Program-made: the position numbers and the translations under genes | The notes under the pieces: model-generated | Databases searched by the model: none | Told to the model about the DNA's origin: nothing | What the model saw: only the letters and a program-made list of their open reading frames with translations | Shown: in pieces, positions 6,718 to 6,887 of the stretch | How positions within the stretch are numbered: position 1 is the stretch's first letter | How the letters are laid out: each line of letters begins with the position of its first letter | Source of the DNA: Acidobacteriota bacterium | Lineage (GTDB): Bacteria; Acidobacteriota; Vicinamibacteria; Vicinamibacterales; JAKQTR01 | Length of the DNA: 6,887 nucleotides | Direction of reading: 5' to 3' | NCBI GenBank assembly: GCA_026393735.1 | Contig: JAPKZP010000495.1 | Span: forward strand, 1 to 6,887

Positions 6718-6887
6718 ATGCGAACGCACAGAGCCGGCGCCACGATTGAGGACCTCTGCCGCGCGTGCAAGCTCGAGCGGCTGCACACCATCATCGCGGT
6801 GGACGCGGACGGCGAGCCTATCCGCGTCCAGTGCGACTACTGCGGGAGCCAGCACAACTTCCGCGGCGGAACGCCCGCGCGCGCGGA
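6718..6887 (+). CDS. Small zinc-ribbon protein, N-terminal part (cut by window edge)
   Basis: 56 complete codons are visible before the window ends. Two cysteine pairs, LCRAC (Cys14, Cys17) and QCDYC (Cys39, Cys42), are 21 residues apart and flank a short strand-rich region (HTIIAVDADGEPIRVQ), the usual layout of a treble-clef or rubredoxin-like zinc ribbon with four Cys ligands. A following GSQHNFRGG resembles the tail of such ribbons in uncharacterised proteins of GC-rich bacteria. Codon usage matches the neighbours. The start is supported mainly by a possible extended -10 just upstream; there is no good Shine-Dalgarno site. It could be a stand-alone regulator or the N-terminal part of a longer protein. 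Confidence 0.6.
   Translation, partial: MRTHRAGATIEDLCRACKLERLHTIIAVDADGEPIRVQCDYCGSQHNFRGGTPARA

Overview
This is a GC-rich (estimated by eye at about two-thirds G+C) bacterial chromosomal segment, densely coded, with almost all third codon positions G or C. The organism cannot be named from the sequence. The codon style, the NtrB/NtrC pair and a palindromic repeat of the CAGGGCTTCAGCCCTG type (6636-6655), which I remember as common in Acidobacteriota genomes, especially Vicinamibacteria-like ones, make that group my best guess. This is an inference.

Layout. At the left edge, the first 64 codons of a minus-strand Rossmann-fold (NAD(P)-binding) protein run off the window. Upstream of it lies a near-consensus sigma-70 promoter (TTGACA-17-TACGAT) and a leader of about 180 nt. 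The leader contains an intrinsic terminator before the start codon, which is the arrangement of an attenuator or riboswitch. A short AT-rich palindrome (426-445) lies between this promoter and a plus-strand promoter candidate (543-571).

From 635 to 3899 there is a tightly packed plus-strand operon of four genes: an exported protein of about 200 aa resembling the DUF6305 family, a 430-aa multi-pass permease of the TRAP large subunit (DctM)/ion-transporter type, a 54-aa two-helix membrane miniprotein, and a membrane-anchored zinc deacylase of the M14 succinylglutamate desuccinylase/aspartoacylase kind. Gaps are 10-13 bp and the Shine-Dalgarno sites touch or overlap the preceding stop codons. 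My reading is an envelope system in which an extracytoplasmic hydrolase trims an N-acylated or amidated compound, and a TRAP-like carrier with non-standard partners moves the product. The substrate cannot be read from the sequence.

After 192 bp comes a two-gene regulatory operon: a soluble PAS-containing NtrB-type histidine kinase and an NtrC-type sigma-54 activator with all key motifs intact. Whether the pair controls the upstream transport operon is unknown; I found no convincing -24/-12 promoter in the window. The right edge has the palindromic repeat and the start of a small protein with two CxxC pairs (zinc ribbon), cut by the window end.

The most interesting parts are the transport/hydrolase cassette with its miniprotein and the unassigned transcription attenuator on the minus strand.
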